Assembly (NCBI GenBank): GCA_014381505.1
Contig: JACNLK010000031.1
Location: forward strand, 1-32,773
Length of the DNA stretch: 32,773 bases
From: Candidatus Desulfatifera sulfidica
GTDB lineage: Bacteria > Desulfobacterota > Desulfobulbia > Desulfobulbales > Desulfocapsaceae
Direction of reading: 5' to 3'
The notes under the pieces were generated by a model. The model worked only from the letters and a program-made list of their open reading frames with translations, was not told the origin of the DNA and searched no databases. Position 1 is the first letter of the stretch. Each line of letters begins with the position of its first letter. The translations under genes were made by a program, and so were the position numbers. Shown here in pieces: positions 23,113 to 32,246 of the stretch.

Positions 23113-25410
23113 ATGTCTTCATTCTTTTTCCCGCGATATCTACTGCCATCCTGCCTCCTGCTCCTTCTGGCATTCCCCGGACTTAGCCTGGCGACCTCCT
23201 CAACCAAGTGGCTGATCGAAGCCGACCAGGTCACCCGCCTTGATCAGCCCAAAACCATTATTGCCCAAGGATCTGTCGTCCTGCGTCAGCAGGAGCAGGT
23301 CGACATACAGCAGACAGCACCTGAGAAAAACATCTGGCGCGGACTGCTCAATGAGCAGAGTGACAAAGCCCCAACCCTCCCGACGACAGCCGAACAACCT
23401 GCGTCACCGACAGACCAGACGACAATGACCATCACCGCTGACTGGCTGTCTTACAACCTTGAACAGGAAACGGTCTCTGCCCGCGGACAGGTCACAATTG
23501 ACACCGGGGACGAACAAATCAAAGCCGAATCCGGAGAGATCAATTTAAACCAGCAAACAGGCACATTTCACCAAGCCACCATTATACGCACAACCAAGGA
23601 ACTGCACCTGGAAGGCGAGGAAATTCACAAGACCGGTGACAAATCGTACGAAATCAGCAACGGCTGGGCTATCACCTGTAAAGTGGACCAGGGAACAACG
23701 CCACCCTGGTCTTTTACCAGCAGCACAACACGCATCACTACCGGTGGATACATCGTTCTCAAGAACGTCACCTTTCGTGTTCGTAACATCCCGATTTTAT
23801 ACTCTCCGTGGCTGATCCTGCCAGCCAAAGACCAGCGCCAGACCGGATTACTCTTTCCTGAGTTCTCCAACTCCGATCGCTCCGGTTTCGGCTTGAACCT
23901 ACCGCTGTTCATCAACATCTCCGACTCAGCAGACATAACACTTTTTCCCCATTACCTTGAAAAACGGGGCCCCAAGCCCGGCCTGGAATTTCGCTTTGTT
24001 CTGGCCGAAAAGCAACAAGGAAATCTGAGGGCCGACTATCTTTACGATCAGCTCTCCGACCCATCCGAAACCATCTATTACCAGGAAACCGGTTATACCC
24101 ACGACAACCAGGACCGCTATTGGATCCGGGGTAAAATTGATCACGACATAAGCAACAGCTGGTTTACCAGGCTTGACCTGGATCTGATTTCGGATCGTGA
24201 TTATCTGGACGAGTTCGATTCCGGTCGTACCGGTTTTACCCAAAGCAATGAACTGTTTCTTGAACAATTTGGCCGCGGTTTTGAAAACGAAAACGACGAT
24301 CAGCGGACCAACAGCTTCACCATGCTCAAGTTCTGGAACAATGTCTCACTCAAAGGGCAGTTTCTGGCCATTAACGATCTCCGCAGCGACACAACCGGAC
24401 CTTCACCACTCTGGCAACTACCCTCTCTTGAGTTAACCGGGTTCCATAACATGGGTGAAAGCGCATACAGCCTTGACTGGGATGCCGATTACGTCCATTA
24501 CTGGCGCGAGGAGGGTATTGGAGGGCAGCGCATCGACCTTTTTCCCGCAATCAGCGGCCCTCTGCCGCTCAGCCCATACATTGAATCAAGAGTTGAGTTG
24601 GGACTGCGCCAGACGCTCTATGCTGTCAACAGCCACGGCAGCAGCTCCTGGGACAAATCTACGAGCCAGGAACGACTGCTGCCCACTCTACACGCAGAAA
24701 TCGGCACCACGCTTGCCCGTACATTTGCACTCAAGAATAGTCAGGATGCGCGCCACCTGGAACACAAAATTCGCCCATACATACACTATAATGTTATCCC
24801 TGATACAGACCAGAGCGACCTGCCCGTCTTTGACGAAATTGATCAAATCGCCGAAAGCAATCTGATTACATACGGCATCGACAATTTCTTCACCCTCTTC
24901 AACGGAAACAACCAACTCACAGGCCGCGACACTGGTCATTTTAAAATCAGCCAGCAATATGACTTACGCAGTAAAGTCCAGGACCAGCCACTGTCACCCG
25001 TCATTTTCGATCTTGGCTGGAAGCCACTGAACAATTTGAGTTTAAACTACGATGCAACTCTTGATGTCTACGGCCATGGGCTGACCAGCCACAGCATTGA
25101 AGCCATCTCCAGTAATGACCGGGGTGACTTTCTCAACCTGGAATATCGCCACAACCAGGCCCATAACATCCGACAGATCAATGGATCTGCCAAATTGCAT
25201 TTTATGGATGTATTCAGTGCGGCTTATGCTGTTGAGCACTCATTTTCACAGGATCAGCTCATAAGCCAGGATATTTCACTTATCTACCAACCTGCCTGCT
25301 GGTCAATGGAGCTGCAGAGCTCACGAAGTGAACATGATACAACGATCATGCTGATCTTCACACTGGCCAACATCAGCAGTCCATTCGGCTTTTCATTACC
25401 AGGACAATAA
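23113..25410 (+). CDS. lptD: LptD (OstA/Imp), LPS-assembly outer membrane protein
   Basis: Outer-membrane beta-barrel that inserts lipopolysaccharide into the outer leaflet; 765 aa. The signal peptide ends near LSLA. The periplasmic OstA_N jellyroll region covers about 35-180 (IEADQVTRLDQPKTIIAQGSVVLRQ, ITADWLSYNLEQETVSARGQVTI). The barrel begins around NIPILYSPWLILPAKDQRQTGLLFPEF and ends with the LptD-typical CWSMELQSSRSEHDTTIMLIFTLANIS. One cysteine is in the N-terminal domain (C189) and one near the end of the barrel (C729), giving one possible interdomain disulfide instead of the two in E. coli. There is no obvious ribosome site before the ATG. The DHH gene follows after 11 nt. Confidence 0.93.
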   Translation: MSSFFFPRYLLPSCLLLLLAFPGLSLATSSTKWLIEADQVTRLDQPKTIIAQGSVVLRQQEQVDIQQTAPEKNIWRGLLNEQSDKAPTLPTTAEQPASPTDQTTMTITADWLSYNLEQETVSARGQVTIDTGDEQIKAESGEINLNQQTGTFHQATIIRTTKELHLEGEEIHKTGDKSYEISNGWAITCKVDQGTTPPWSFTSSTTRITTGGYIVLKNVTFRVRNIPILYSPWLILPAKDQRQTGLLFPEFSNSDRSGFGLNLPLFINISDSADITLFPHYLEKRGPKPGLEFRFVLAEKQQGNLRADYLYDQLSDPSETIYYQETGYTHDNQDRYWIRGKIDHDISNSWFTRLDLDLISDRDYLDEFDSGRTGFTQSNELFLEQFGRGFENENDDQRTNSFTMLKFWNNVSLKGQFLAINDLRSDTTGPSPLWQLPSLELTGFHNMGESAYSLDWDADYVHYWREEGIGGQRIDLFPAISGPLPLSPYIESRVELGLRQTLYAVNSHGSSSWDKSTSQERLLPTLHAEIGTTLARTFALKNSQDARHLEHKIRPYIHYNVIPDTDQSDLPVFDEIDQIAESNLITYGIDNFFTLFNGNNQLTGRDTGHFKISQQYDLRSKVQDQPLSPVIFDLGWKPLNNLSLNYDATLDVYGHGLTSHSIEAISSNDRGDFLNLEYRHNQAHNIRQINGSAKLHFMDVFSAAYAVEHSFSQDQLISQDISLIYQPACWSMELQSSRSEHDTTIMLIFTLANISSPFGFSLPGQ

Positions 25411-25421
25411 ATAAAACGATT

Positions 25422-26384
25422 ATGGACTACGATATCTTCAATGGCGATGCTGATGGTATTTGCGCCCTGCACCAGTTACGTCTCCAGGAGCCACGACCGG
25501 AGGCCACAATGATCACCGGAGTGAAACGCGACATCAACCTGCTCAACCAGATAAAAGACAGCAGCCCTAACCGCCTAACCGTGCTCGACATCTCTCTAGA
25601 CAGAAACCGTAACTCGCTGGAAGAACAACTGCTGGCTGGAGCCAAAGTTCTATATATTGATCACCATTTCGCAGGCGAAATCCCTGACCATGCCAACTTA
25701 ACCACCCACATCGATCCGGCAGCCGAAATCTGCACATCACTCATAGTCGACCAGCTTGTTGACGGTCGCTTCCGGGCCTGGGCCGTGGCAGCTGCCTTTG
25801 GTGATAATCTCCATGATGCGGCTCGTGCTGCAGCTTCTGGCCTGAACCTCAGTCAAAACCAACTGAATCAGCTGCGAGAGTTAGGCGAACTGCTGAACTA
25901 CAATGGCTACGGTGCGACCCTGTCAGACCTTTACTTCCATCCGGCGGCTCTTTATCAGGCCCTGCAGCCGTACGAAGATCCCTTTGATTTTTTAAACTCA
26001 GCCCCCGAACTTCAAACCCTGCGTCAAGGCTACCAGGAAGATATGCTTTTGGCAGCAAAACAAGAAGAAACCACTCTCCCCACCATTGGCCGCATCTATC
26101 ATTTTCCAGATGCGCCGTGGGCCAGACGGGTTGCCGGAGTATTTTCCAATCTCAAAGCCCGAGAGAAAAAAGACCTGGCTCATGCCCTCGTCACTGCAAA
26201 TCCGGATCAAACCCTACGGATCAGCGTCCGGGCGCCACTGAACAAACGAGAAAACGCAGACACCCTTTGCCGGGCCTTCCCCACTGGCGGGGGGCGATCG
26301 GCAGCCGCCGGAATCAACAATCTGCCACCCGAATTACTCAACAAGTTCCTCATCAGCTTTGAGCACACCTTCGCCCGGTCTTAA
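25422..26384 (+). CDS. DHH-family phosphoesterase
   Basis: 320-aa cytoplasmic phosphoesterase. Metal-binding motifs of the DHH domain are DYDIFNGDADG (D9/D11), VLDIS (D56) and YIDHHFAG (residues 80-82). A DHHA1-type end carries GGGRSAAAGIN near 287. The arrangement resembles NrnA-like oligoribonuclease/pAp phosphatases and other short DHH proteins, so a nucleotide or short-RNA substrate is likely but not certain. It starts 11 nt after the lptD stop, so it is probably co-transcribed. Confidence 0.85.
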   Translation: MDYDIFNGDADGICALHQLRLQEPRPEATMITGVKRDINLLNQIKDSSPNRLTVLDISLDRNRNSLEEQLLAGAKVLYIDHHFAGEIPDHANLTTHIDPAAEICTSLIVDQLVDGRFRAWAVAAAFGDNLHDAARAAASGLNLSQNQLNQLRELGELLNYNGYGATLSDLYFHPAALYQALQPYEDPFDFLNSAPELQTLRQGYQEDMLLAAKQEETTLPTIGRIYHFPDAPWARRVAGVFSNLKAREKKDLAHALVTANPDQTLRISVRAPLNKRENADTLCRAFPTGGGRSAAAGINNLPPELLNKFLISFEHTFARS

Positions 26385-26485
26385 CAATACTGAATGACAA
26401 ATCTTTGCTCCTTTTGAATCGAGGTCTTTGACTCTTGAGAACAAACAGAGTATTTTTGAAACAATTCATTACTCACAATTTCAGA

Positions 26486-27553
26486 ATGAGGTTCGCCATC
26501 CATAAGCTGCTTATCCACACGACCCGCCTGCTCATCTGTGTTCTTCTGACCACCTGTATAACTCCCTCTCTCAGCACCGCAGAACAAAAAAAACCATTGG
26601 CAGCCGACCTGGTTGTAGATGGCCAGGCCATCGATCTTGGCCATGAAAAATACAGCAGGCTCTTCACGGAACTACGAGATGAGCACCAATTCAACCAGAC
26701 AGAGCTCGACTCACTTTTTCAAGGGGTCACTATCCACCGCCGTGTTCTGGAACTCATGGACAAGCAATGGGAAGCTAAGCCATATTACCAGTACTGGCCG
26801 CTGTTCATCACTCCAAACGTCATACGCGAAGGGAAAGAAAAACTCAAAACACACCGGGCAATCCTGGATCGGGTTGAACAAAAACTCGGCGTTGACCGTG
26901 AAGTGGTCATTGCTATTTGGGCAATCGAGTCACGTTTTGGCCGCCACAAAGGATCCTACAATGTCTTCCGGACCCTCAACACCCTTTTTGATGCCTACCC
27001 GCGACGTAGCAAATTTTTTCGTGGCCAGCTTATCCACTTCCTGCTCCTGTGCCGGGAAAACAATATCGATCCACTGACAATAACCGGCTCCTATGCCGGT
27101 GCTTTTGGCCAAACCCAATTCATTCCTTCCAGTTTCCGGGAGTACGCAGTCAGTTTTGACGGGGATGACCAGCGTGATGTCTTCAATTCCGTCGAGGATA
27201 TCCTGGCCTCCATTGCCAATTACCTGCGTCGCTTCCACTGGGTCTTAAACGATCCGACCTACATCGAGCTGGGAGATACCCTCAAAGACAAGGCCCTGAT
27301 CAGTGCTCATCTCAAAGGACGAAAAGGGCTGCTGACCTGGCAGGAGGTGAGCCGAGGCCAAAACATTCCCTTGCCGGAGCCGGCCAACGGTCGGAAGCTG
27401 TCCATCGTCGGCCTGGAACGTGAAGAAAAATTCGGAGGCGGCTATCGTTACGTTGCCGGTTACCCCAACTTTCAAGCCATCACCAAATGGAACAACTCGA
27501 ACCGCTATGCAATGGCTGTGAGTGAACTTTCCGAAGCCTTGCAGCGTGATTAA
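26486..27553 (+). CDS. Lytic murein transglycosylase B family (MltB-like, SLT_2)
   Basis: Periplasmic peptidoglycan-cleaving enzyme that forms 1,6-anhydromuramyl ends; 355 aa from ATG 26486. The N-terminus is a signal peptide (LLIHTTRLLICVLLTTC). The cysteine in LTTC is a poor lipobox, so membrane anchoring is doubtful. The catalytic glutamate is in WAIESRFG (E148 from this start), with YAGAFGQTQFIPSSFREYAVSFDGD and DILASIANYLRRFHW, all typical of MltB. A TTG at 26435 has a GAGGT ribosome site nine bases upstream and would add 17 residues, so the start is uncertain. Next to an MltA-type gene on the same strand. Confidence 0.88.
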   Translation: MRFAIHKLLIHTTRLLICVLLTTCITPSLSTAEQKKPLAADLVVDGQAIDLGHEKYSRLFTELRDEHQFNQTELDSLFQGVTIHRRVLELMDKQWEAKPYYQYWPLFITPNVIREGKEKLKTHRAILDRVEQKLGVDREVVIAIWAIESRFGRHKGSYNVFRTLNTLFDAYPRRSKFFRGQLIHFLLLCRENNIDPLTITGSYAGAFGQTQFIPSSFREYAVSFDGDDQRDVFNSVEDILASIANYLRRFHWVLNDPTYIELGDTLKDKALISAHLKGRKGLLTWQEVSRGQNIPLPEPANGRKLSIVGLEREEKFGGGYRYVAGYPNFQAITKWNNSNRYAMAVSELSEALQRD

Positions 27554-27599
27554 ACACAACAGCTTCGTAACAATTCAAATACAATCATTATAATTGTCC

Positions 27600-28826
27600 A
27601 TGACCCATATCACCACGGCCTACAGTAACAGACACCAGGGTCACCGCTGGCTGACCGCAACCGGTCTCCTGTTCCTGCTCTTCATGCAGGCCTGTGCGCC
27701 TCGTCAGCCCCTGGAACTCGTCAACAGGGAAGCCCTGCCTCTTTTCCGTGACAACTTTGACCGCACAAGCCTCATCAGCGCCACGGTCCGCCAACTCCAC
27801 TACCTGGACAGCCTCCCGGACGATCTGCAGCATCAGTTTGGCGACAATCAATACAGTACTCACTGGTTGCAACAATCCATGGAGAGCTTTCTTGATATCC
27901 TCAAGCAGGAACCTGACAGCGAGACACTCGCCCGTATTGTGAGCGAAAACTTCAGTATCTACCAGGTCCGATCAAACTCAAATGACAATCCGATCCTGGT
28001 CACCAGCTACCATGAACCTCTGTTTGAAGGGAGTTTAGAGAAAAATTTCCCATATATTTATCCCCTCTACAGGGTTCCAGATTCACTGGTTATCCGCAAA
28101 AATCCAAAAACAGGGCACAAAGAAAGCGGTCTGCTGACCGCTGACGACCGCCTGCTTCCATTCTGGGATCGATCCGAAATCGAAAGAGGCAACCTGCTCA
28201 CTGGCCAGGAACTGGTTTATCTCAAGGATCCCATTGACGCCTTCATTATCCACACCCAAGGCGCTGGTAAAATTCTTTTACGGGATGGCGGTATCAAAAG
28301 TGTCGGCTTTGCCGCCACCAATGGCCATCAATACCGAGACGTCGGCAAGATTCTGGTTCGCGAGAAACTTCTGAACCCGAAAGACGCCGACATAAAAGGA
28401 ATTTCGACTTATCTCCGGCACCATCCAGAGGATCAGAAACGTCTCCTTTTCCATAACCCGCGTTACGTTTTCTTTACCTGGAAGGGCAACAGTGAACCAA
28501 TGGGCCGTCTAAACGTGAGCCTGACCCCGGGACGTTCCATTGCCATCGACCCGGGCACCCTGCCCATGGCCGTCCCGGCCTATCTTACGACCCGTCAACC
28601 AATCTTATCAAGTGATGGGAACCTGAGCGGATGGCGCCCACTGCAGCGCTTTGTTCTGCCCCAGGATACGGAAAATGCACTCAAGGGCGCAGAACACACT
28701 GCCCTCTTCTGGGGTCGAGGGGCCCGCGCAGGTCAGTTCGCTGAATTGATGCATGAGGATGGCCAACTCTATTTTTTGGTCAAAAACAATTTTGAACTGC
28801 CCAAGCAAACAGAAGTACTGGAATGA
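27600..28826 (+). CDS. mltA: Lytic murein transglycosylase A (MltA, 3D domain), lipoprotein
   Basis: Outer-membrane-anchored lytic transglycosylase of 408 aa. The signal peptide ends with FMQAC, Cys32 being the lipidation site. The MltA barrel domain contains VTSYHEPLFEGS and YPLYRVPDSLV, and the 3D domain contains SIAIDPGTLPMAVPAYL and LFWGRGARAGQFAE with its conserved aspartates. A TATAAT hexamer (27589-27594) sits five bases before the ATG, and no ribosome site is seen. The gene ends in an ATGA overlap with the next methyltransferase. With MltB it forms a cell-wall turnover pair. Confidence 0.93.
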   Translation: MTHITTAYSNRHQGHRWLTATGLLFLLFMQACAPRQPLELVNREALPLFRDNFDRTSLISATVRQLHYLDSLPDDLQHQFGDNQYSTHWLQQSMESFLDILKQEPDSETLARIVSENFSIYQVRSNSNDNPILVTSYHEPLFEGSLEKNFPYIYPLYRVPDSLVIRKNPKTGHKESGLLTADDRLLPFWDRSEIERGNLLTGQELVYLKDPIDAFIIHTQGAGKILLRDGGIKSVGFAATNGHQYRDVGKILVREKLLNPKDADIKGISTYLRHHPEDQKRLLFHNPRYVFFTWKGNSEPMGRLNVSLTPGRSIAIDPGTLPMAVPAYLTTRQPILSSDGNLSGWRPLQRFVLPQDTENALKGAEHTALFWGRGARAGQFAELMHEDGQLYFLVKNNFELPKQTEVLE

Positions 28827-29497
28827 AATACGCTCATTCAACCAGCTGGAAACAACACTCCCAGGTCTTTGACGAACGGGCAGCCGAATATGACAGCTGG
28901 TTCGACGACAGTCTGCTCTTTGAGATTGAACTTTCGGCTATCCAGTCACTGACTCCATCAAACTGGGAACCAGCCCTGGAGATCGGTGTCGGACCGGGTC
29001 GGTTTGCCCAGGAAATGAATACCACTTTCGGTCTTGATCCTGCAAAAGCACCTCTTGAACTCAGCCGACAACGCGGAATCGCTGTCTGCCAAGGTCAAGC
29101 CGAAGCCCTTCCCCTCCAAAGCAATACCCTGCAGGGCATTGCCATTCTTTTCACTCTCTGCTTTCTTGAAAATCCCCAACTGACCCTGAAAGAATGTGCC
29201 AGAGTTTTGAAACCTGGTGGACATCTACTCATCGGGATTGTCCCTGCCCGGAGTGTCTGGGGGCAAGCCCTGAATAAAAAAAAGGAAGCCGACCACCCCT
29301 TTTACCGGACAGCCAACTTCCTTTCCATTGCTGAGCTCATGCCAATGCTGGAGAATGCCGGATTATCGGTTGTACAAAACTGCTCCACTCTTTTTCAAAA
29401 GCCAAAACAGGTCACCGAGCCAGAGACAGCCAGGCCAGGACTGAACGAACAGGCAGGCTTTGTCGTCATTCTCTGCCAACCCACTCCCCAATACTGA
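28823..29497 (+). CDS. SAM-dependent methyltransferase (UbiE-like fold)
   Basis: 224-aa Methyltransf_11 protein. Motif I is ALEIGVGPGRFAQ; the acidic motif is GLDPAKAPLEL; post-motif landmarks are AEALPLQSNTLQGIAILFTLCFL and ECARVLKPGGHLLIGIVPARS. It overlaps mltA by four bases (ATGA), implying translational coupling. The substrate is not recognisable; the coupling suggests an envelope or quinone-type substrate only weakly. The C-terminal 30 residues look unstructured. Confidence 0.85.
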   Translation: MKYAHSTSWKQHSQVFDERAAEYDSWFDDSLLFEIELSAIQSLTPSNWEPALEIGVGPGRFAQEMNTTFGLDPAKAPLELSRQRGIAVCQGQAEALPLQSNTLQGIAILFTLCFLENPQLTLKECARVLKPGGHLLIGIVPARSVWGQALNKKKEADHPFYRTANFLSIAELMPMLENAGLSVVQNCSTLFQKPKQVTEPETARPGLNEQAGFVVILCQPTPQY

Positions 29498-29594
29498 ATG
29501 ATTGGTAAAAACAGCAACTTAACTGCCGCCACATGTGAGAGAAGCAACGGGGTGAACGTGTCAGTCCACTCATTTTTCTCAAAAAGTCAATTCA

Positions 29595-30041
29595 TCACAA
29601 TACCACGATGGTAATTCCACGATTACCCCGATTCAGATGCACATTGGTGGACAATTGGGGAAAACGGCGAAGCAGATCCCGAACGGGACCTGCCTTGGCC
29701 CGGAAATCCTCACCGTGGATGACCATATTGATCTGTCCCTTATGGATCAGATCAGCCAGTAAATAACGACTCTCGTGACGTATGGCCCCACCAACACCGC
29801 TGGAACCATACCCATGAATCAGAGTCAGGACACGAATTCCCTCCTGGCGAGCCGTCTGCAACTCTTGCTCCAGACGGCGCAATGCCACCTCGACGATGGG
29901 TCTGCCAAACTCCAGATTGACAGTCTTGTGCGAAAACCCTACTGGCTTTCGCACAAAATCATCTTCCTGATGAGTTCCGCAATATGGGCAGACTCGGGTT
30001 CCAGCCTTCAGCTCATTGCCACATACACCGCAGGGAAACAT
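29595..30041 (-). CDS. Zinc-ribbon plus Smr domain protein
   Basis: 148 aa. Residues 4-21 form a zinc ribbon (C4/C7 and C18/C21, CGVC and CPYC). The rest is a small Smr (MutS2-related) domain with the nuclease-associated TLIHGYGSSGVGGAIR and a C-terminal strand rich in valine. Smr domains nick or bind branched nucleic acids or cleave mRNA on collided ribosomes. It starts 17 nt after the RelA/SpoT stop on the same strand, so it is probably the last gene of proS-rel-smr. The combination of zinc ribbon and Smr in one short protein is unusual. Confidence 0.85.
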   Translation of the reverse strand: MFPCGVCGNELKAGTRVCPYCGTHQEDDFVRKPVGFSHKTVNLEFGRPIVEVALRRLEQELQTARQEGIRVLTLIHGYGSSGVGGAIRHESRYLLADLIHKGQINMVIHGEDFRAKAGPVRDLLRRFPQLSTNVHLNRGNRGITIVVL

Positions 30042-30058
30042 CTTCTCTCTGGCTACCT

Positions 30059-32227
30059 CTAAGACCTACGTACTGAAATCACATGCTCTTCCTGCCGCAG
30101 GTGAGTTAAAACCTTTTGCAGATGTTTAAGGTTGGCCACCTCCAGGACAATACGAATTTCAACAGTATCAGCTAGAGTTGTTCTGGCCGAAATCTCAACA
30201 ATATTCGCATCATCAGCACTGACCACCGAGCTGATAGCTGCAATTGTGCCACGCCTGTTCTCTGCTGTAACCTGTAATTCAGCCCGATACTGCCCCCTGT
30301 CGGTCTCAGCCCAGGCCACATCCATCCAGCGTTGCGGATCTGTGGTCAAAAGATTGGGACACTCAGCTTTATGAATGGAAATTCCGCGTCCTGTGGTAAT
30401 GAAACCGACAATGGCATCACCAGGGACCGGATTACAGCACTGACTCAGCTTAATCAGCATATCATCAATACCATCAATACTGATCACTGCACTCGGTGCC
30501 TTGGTGGCAGCACCACCGTGATCATCACGTTTTAACCCGGCCAGCTCCTCCGACGTTAACTCACTCGGCTGCTCCTGTACCCCCCGCATCTCGATCGGCT
30601 GCAGGGCCTTCACCAGATGCTGCAACGTAATAACCCCAGCCCCTACTTTTGTGAGCAGATCATCAAGTGAATTGCTCCGCAACTCTTTCAACAACAGCTT
30701 AATATGCCCGCTCTTCACCATCTTCTTGAGGGTCGTATGATGGTTTTTCAGCTCTCGATCACAAATTTCACGCCCAAGATTCAGAGCCTTTTCGTTCTCT
30801 TCACGTCGTAACCAGGAGCGGACTCGCGACCTGGCTCGAGTAGTCTTGAGAAAGGCCAACCATCCACGACGTGGACGCTGATTTTTAGAGGTGACGATCT
30901 CAACGATATCACCATTCTGCAGTTCATACTTCAAAGGAACCAAACGGCCATTGACCTTGGCCCCGGCACAATGATCACCAACCGCGGTATGAACGGAATA
31001 GGCAAAATCAACGGGACAGCTCCCCAAAGGAAATTCTTTGACCTCCCCTCCGGGAGTCAGGGCATAGACTTCAGGTTCATAGAGTTCACCCCGAACACTG
31101 TCGAGAAATTCACGCGGGTCCTCAACCTCCTGTAGAGTCTTGACCAGCTTTTTGAGCTCCTTAAACAACTTGGCATCACTGACATTAACCCCCTGCCCCT
31201 CTTTATAGGCCCAATGCGCAGCAACACCTTCCTGAGCAACCCTGTCCATCTGCTCAGTCCGAATCTGGATCTCGATAAATTGACCCCGCGGACCAACCAC
31301 TGTGGTGTGCAGAGACTGATAGTTGTTGCCCTTGGGTACCGAGACAAAATCTTTAATTCGCCCCTGCACTGGAGCCCAGTTGGCATGGACTACTCCAAGC
31401 GCCTCATAACAGTCCTTGACAGAATGAACAATGATGCGAAAAGCAACCTTGTCATAGACTTTGTCCAGGGAAATTTTTTGAACCAGGAGTTTTTTGTAAA
31501 TTGAATAGAGATGCTTGGGGCGACCAAAAATGCGGGTCGGCAGAATATGACTCTCCGCCAGCTTCTGGTTGAAAATAGCTAAAACTTCATCTACATAGCG
31601 TTGACGCTCACCAAGGCTGCTTTCAAGTTTTGCCGAGAGTTCGGCAAACTCATCAGGATGAAGAAAACGAAAAGAGAGATCTTCAAGCTCGCGTTTCAAC
31701 CAGTCGATACCGAGACGACCGGCCAATGGCGCATAAAGATCCATGGTCTCTCGAGCAACATTCTTTTGCTGATCTAAAGGAACAGCTTCAAGGGTACACA
31801 TATCCTGAAGCCGGTCCGCAAGCTTTACCAGCAGAACACGGATATCAGCGGCAATGGCCAGCAACATCTTACGAACATTTTCTGCCTGGTGGGCCAGTCG
31901 ATTGTTATACTGGACATTGGTAATTCGAGTCGAACCATCAACAATTTCAGCCACGGCTGAGCCAAAATCATGACGCAGATCTGCAAGCTTTACTCCGTCC
32001 TTCAAAGTGCCATGCAGAAGACCTGCCACGACGGTATCGAGATCCATGTGCATGGATGCCAAAGTCGAGGCCACCTCCAAGGCATGATCGACATAAGGCT
32101 CCCCGGAAAAATGAACCTTGTCGCCATGAACCTTGAGAACCAACTCCCAGGCCTTATCAATAGGGGCCAGATCAATACCGTGCAGATAACTTCCTGCCAG
32201 TATTTTTAATCCATTGGGGGTGGCCAT
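30059..32227 (-). CDS. RelA/SpoT-family (p)ppGpp synthetase with degenerate hydrolase motif
   Basis: 722-aa long RSH protein: HD hydrolase domain (about 25-180), synthetase (about 220-340, with RPKHLYSIYKK, VYDKVAFRIIV, FVSVPKGNNYQSLHTTV and EIQIRT), TGS (about 385-445), then helical, zinc-finger-like and C-terminal ACT domains. The synthetase residues look intact. In the hydrolase the usual LLHDTVED reads LLHGTLKD: H72 is kept but the metal-binding Asp is Gly73 and the Glu is Lys76. The KLADRLHNM segment reads KLADRLQDM, so D138 stays but the Asn is Asp142. H48 is kept. Hydrolysis of (p)ppGpp is therefore probably lost. It follows the proS end by 19 nt. Confidence 0.93.
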   Translation of the reverse strand: MATPNGLKILAGSYLHGIDLAPIDKAWELVLKVHGDKVHFSGEPYVDHALEVASTLASMHMDLDTVVAGLLHGTLKDGVKLADLRHDFGSAVAEIVDGSTRITNVQYNNRLAHQAENVRKMLLAIAADIRVLLVKLADRLQDMCTLEAVPLDQQKNVARETMDLYAPLAGRLGIDWLKRELEDLSFRFLHPDEFAELSAKLESSLGERQRYVDEVLAIFNQKLAESHILPTRIFGRPKHLYSIYKKLLVQKISLDKVYDKVAFRIIVHSVKDCYEALGVVHANWAPVQGRIKDFVSVPKGNNYQSLHTTVVGPRGQFIEIQIRTEQMDRVAQEGVAAHWAYKEGQGVNVSDAKLFKELKKLVKTLQEVEDPREFLDSVRGELYEPEVYALTPGGEVKEFPLGSCPVDFAYSVHTAVGDHCAGAKVNGRLVPLKYELQNGDIVEIVTSKNQRPRRGWLAFLKTTRARSRVRSWLRREENEKALNLGREICDRELKNHHTTLKKMVKSGHIKLLLKELRSNSLDDLLTKVGAGVITLQHLVKALQPIEMRGVQEQPSELTSEELAGLKRDDHGGAATKAPSAVISIDGIDDMLIKLSQCCNPVPGDAIVGFITTGRGISIHKAECPNLLTTDPQRWMDVAWAETDRGQYRAELQVTAENRRGTIAAISSVVSADDANIVEISARTTLADTVEIRIVLEVANLKHLQKVLTHLRQEEHVISVRRS

Positions 32228-32246
32228 TTAATAAACCCTCCCTTCC

